DNA from: Methanobacteriota archaeon
Lineage (GTDB): Archaea > Thermoplasmatota > DTKX01 > GCA-020343715
Assembly (NCBI GenBank): GCA_030594725.1
Contig: JAUVEQ010000157.1
Location: 1-7,007 of the forward strand
DNA length: 7,007 nucleotides
Reading direction: 5' to 3'
The translations under genes were made by a program, and so were the position numbers. Under the pieces are notes generated by a model, which was not told where the DNA came from, made no database searches, and was given only the letters and a program-made list of their open reading frames with translations. Position 1 is the first letter of the stretch. Each line of letters begins with the position of its first letter. Positions 5,543-7,007 of the stretch are shown here, one piece after another.

Positions 5543-7007
5543 ATGAGGAATGCACTTGTGAGACTTACCGTCATCGTCATGATCCTGATGATGGCCACCG
5601 CTTCGGTGGCGACGATGGCGGGTGCAGAGGAAGTCCAGGAGGACATGGACGCCCTCTTGGAGGCGACCGAGCCGACCGAGGACATCGAGATGGTAGAGGA
5701 GCTCTCCAGCCACGCCACCACCTGGCAGAAGGGCGTTGAGATCCTCGATGCCGACTCCGATGGGAATCCCGAGAGCGTCATAGCCTCCGAGACGGGCGAG
5801 ACCGCCGACGGCGCGACCTGGACCCGCGTGATCGCCTACAAGGATGCAGACTCGGACGGCACAGTGGACCACCTTGCCGCCTACGAGGTCGCCGAGGACG
5901 AGATGAGGAAGTACGTGGGCGCGGCCGAGTACAAGGACGCGGACAGCGACGGCAACCCCGAGTCCTTCCAGGCCTTCCAGACCTACGACGAGTCCGACAC
6001 CCGGTTCGTAAAGCGGTTCTTGAACTACGTTGATGCCGACTCCGACGGGATCCCTGAACTGGTGGAGTTCTACTCCGTCGGCCAGTGGGACACCATCACC
6101 TGGACCACGGCCGCCAAGCTGGTGGACGCGGACAGCGACGGCAACCCCGAGTCCTTCGAGGCCTACCAGGAGGTGGTGCTCTCCCTCACGGTCTGGGGCA
6201 AGCGCTACCTCAAGTACGTCGACGCGAACTCCGACGGCAACCCCGAGGAGGTCACCTTCTACGAGGAGGCCCGGTTCAACAGGCTCCATATAGTGGCCTA
6301 CGCCCACCTCGTGGACGCGGACAGTGACGGCAACCCCGAACTGATCGAGGCCGTCCGGGCCGTGAGGCTCGGTCTGGTGGCCATCGCCATCGAGGGCGTC
6401 AAGTACGTCGACGCGGACAGTGACGGCAACCCCGAGCTGGTGGAGTACTTCGCCCTGGTCGCGACCGACGACGGCATGGCCGTCCGCGGCCTGGAGTACA
6501 TCGATGCGGACTCCGACGGCAACCCCGAGACCATCAAGGCCTGGGAGGGCCTGAAGGTGGACGACGAGCTGGTCGCAGCCCGTGCTGTGGAGCTCACCGA
6601 CGCCGACTCCGACGGTCAGCCCGAGAAGCTCTCCGTCATCGCCTGGGCCATCAGCGACGAGGGCAAGATCGTCGAGGCGGTCGAGTGGATCGACGCGGAC
6701 GGTGACGGCAACCCCGAGTCCATCAAGGCCTACAGGCATCTGGAGACCACCTCCGGTGTCGAGATCTCCCAGGCCTTCGAGTATGTGGACGCTGACTCCG
6801 ATGGCAACCCCGAGAAGGTCGTCTACTACGAGGTCGGCAAGATAGCCATCCAGGACGATGGGATCTACGCCATCACCGCGACGGCCGGCGAGGAGCTTCC
6901 CCCCTTGGAGGAGCTGAGCGATGTGGAGGCACCCTCCACCGATGAGCTCCAGCTGCCCGAGGAGGTCGGCGACATCAGGGAGCTCGACGAGGTCTCACAG
7001 CCCTGGT
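5543..7007 (+). CDS. Secreted protein with twelve Asp-rich (DADSDGNPE) putative calcium-binding repeats, 3' end outside window
   Basis: The frame is open from the ATG to the window edge: 488 codons without a stop, so the C terminus is unknown. A signal peptide covers about 1-28 (hydrophobic core, cleavage near MAGA-EE), followed by an acidic linker (29-60). Twelve copies of a DADSDGNPE loop then begin at residues 69, 101, 132, 164, 195, 227, 258, 290, 321, 353, 384 and 416. The pattern DxDxDGxx(D/E) is the calcium loop type of FG-GAP/integrin, thrombospondin type 3 and dockerin repeats. Each loop sits between alternating hydrophobic stretches that look like beta strands, two per repeat. After the last repeat an acidic, Leu/Pro-containing segment (about 450-488) begins. 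I recognise no named family; an extracellular, calcium-stabilised structural or adhesive protein is likely. Its promoter shares an element with the regulator operon, and a T-run separates the two units. Confidence 0.85.
   Translation, partial: MRNALVRLTVIVMILMMATASVATMAGAEEVQEDMDALLEATEPTEDIEMVEELSSHATTWQKGVEILDADSDGNPESVIASETGETADGATWTRVIAYKDADSDGTVDHLAAYEVAEDEMRKYVGAAEYKDADSDGNPESFQAFQTYDESDTRFVKRFLNYVDADSDGIPELVEFYSVGQWDTITWTTAAKLVDADSDGNPESFEAYQEVVLSLTVWGKRYLKYVDANSDGNPEEVTFYEEARFNRLHIVAYAHLVDADSDGNPELIEAVRAVRLGLVAIAIEGVKYVDADSDGNPELVEYFALVATDDGMAVRGLEYIDADSDGNPETIKAWEGLKVDDELVAARAVELTDADSDGQPEKLSVIAWAISDEGKIVEAVEWIDADGDGNPESIKAYRHLETTSGVEISQAFEYVDADSDGNPEKVVYYEVGKIAIQDDGIYAITATAGEELPPLEELSDVEAPSTDELQLPEEVGDIRELDEVSQPW
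5747..6814 (+). repeat. Coding tandem repeat: six 63-residue (189-bp) double units
   Basis: Loop spacings are 32,31,32,31,32,31,32,31,32,31,32 residues with no exception. Odd repeats carry Ala at loop position 13 in all six cases (for example SFQAF, SFEAY, SIKAY), while even repeats carry a bulkier residue there (F, F, Y, V, Y; Ala only in repeat 2). The unit is therefore a pair, 189 bp at DNA level. Repeats 3 and 5 are identical over 33 nt (5936-5968 and 6125-6157), exactly 189 bp apart. Loop variants are TVD in repeat 2, GIPE in 4, DAN in 6, GQPE in 10 and DADGDG in 11, all compatible with metal binding. Confidence 0.9.

Noticed and set aside
5333..6739. 468-codon open frame on the minus strand with repeated LGVAVGVRV-like segments
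   Set aside because: It is the antisense shadow of the DADSDGNPE repeats. The plus-strand frame has a signal peptide, strong ribosome site, TATA box and coherent repeats, while the antisense reading has none of these and crosses the regulator gene end and promoter.
5747..6814. RHS/YD-repeat toxin or CRISPR-like array
   Set aside because: The repeats are coding with divergent codons, lack the YxYDxxGR core of YD repeats, and have no conserved non-coding repeat/spacer structure.

Overview
The window looks like chromosomal DNA of a GC-rich archaeon, most likely a euryarchaeote of the Thermoplasmata/Methanomassiliicoccales type. This placement is inferred, not proven. It rests on four things: a UPF0200-type P-loop kinase (an archaeal family), a tandem winged-helix regulator of archaeal style, TATA boxes about 25-30 nt ahead of the probable transcription starts, and strong GGTGA-type ribosome binding sites beside apparently leaderless starts. 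There is no tRNA, rRNA, CRISPR array, transposase or integrase. Coding density is high and no gene-free stretch exceeds about 120 bp.

Left part (13-2384, minus strand): a two-gene unit. The upstream gene (723-2384) encodes a secreted, membrane-anchored PQQ-type beta-propeller with a PKD domain. Its stop overlaps the start of rph (13-726) in an ATGA. The rph product is clearly the bacterial type of RNase PH, not the archaeal exosome subunit Rrp41. A 104-bp divergent spacer (2385-2488) separates this unit from a plus-strand UPF0200 nucleotide-kinase-like gene (2489-3049).

Middle (3050-5440, plus strand): a 49-bp inverted repeat sits directly ahead of a clear TATA box and drives a three-gene operon. 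The genes encode a signal-peptide/ectodomain/TM protein with a Pro-Gln-rich cytoplasmic tail (3154-4530), an 87-aa three-TM protein (4549-4812) and a tandem winged-helix DNA-binding protein (4824-5426). An oligo-T terminator follows.

Right part (5441-7007, plus strand): a second promoter has the same element, TTCGAA-N3-TGTCYAAT, just ahead of its TATA box. It precedes a gene that runs off the window and encodes a secreted protein with twelve Asp-rich DADSDGNPE loops. The loops are spaced exactly 32,31,32,31... residues apart, so the true unit is a 63-residue double repeat present six times. Its leader can fold so that the ribosome binding site is paired.

The most interesting reading is a small cell-surface regulon. 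The winged-helix protein, co-transcribed with two membrane proteins, may bind the shared element and control both its own operon and the neighbouring calcium-loop repeat protein. The shared element and the repeat periodicity are directly visible; the regulatory link is inference.
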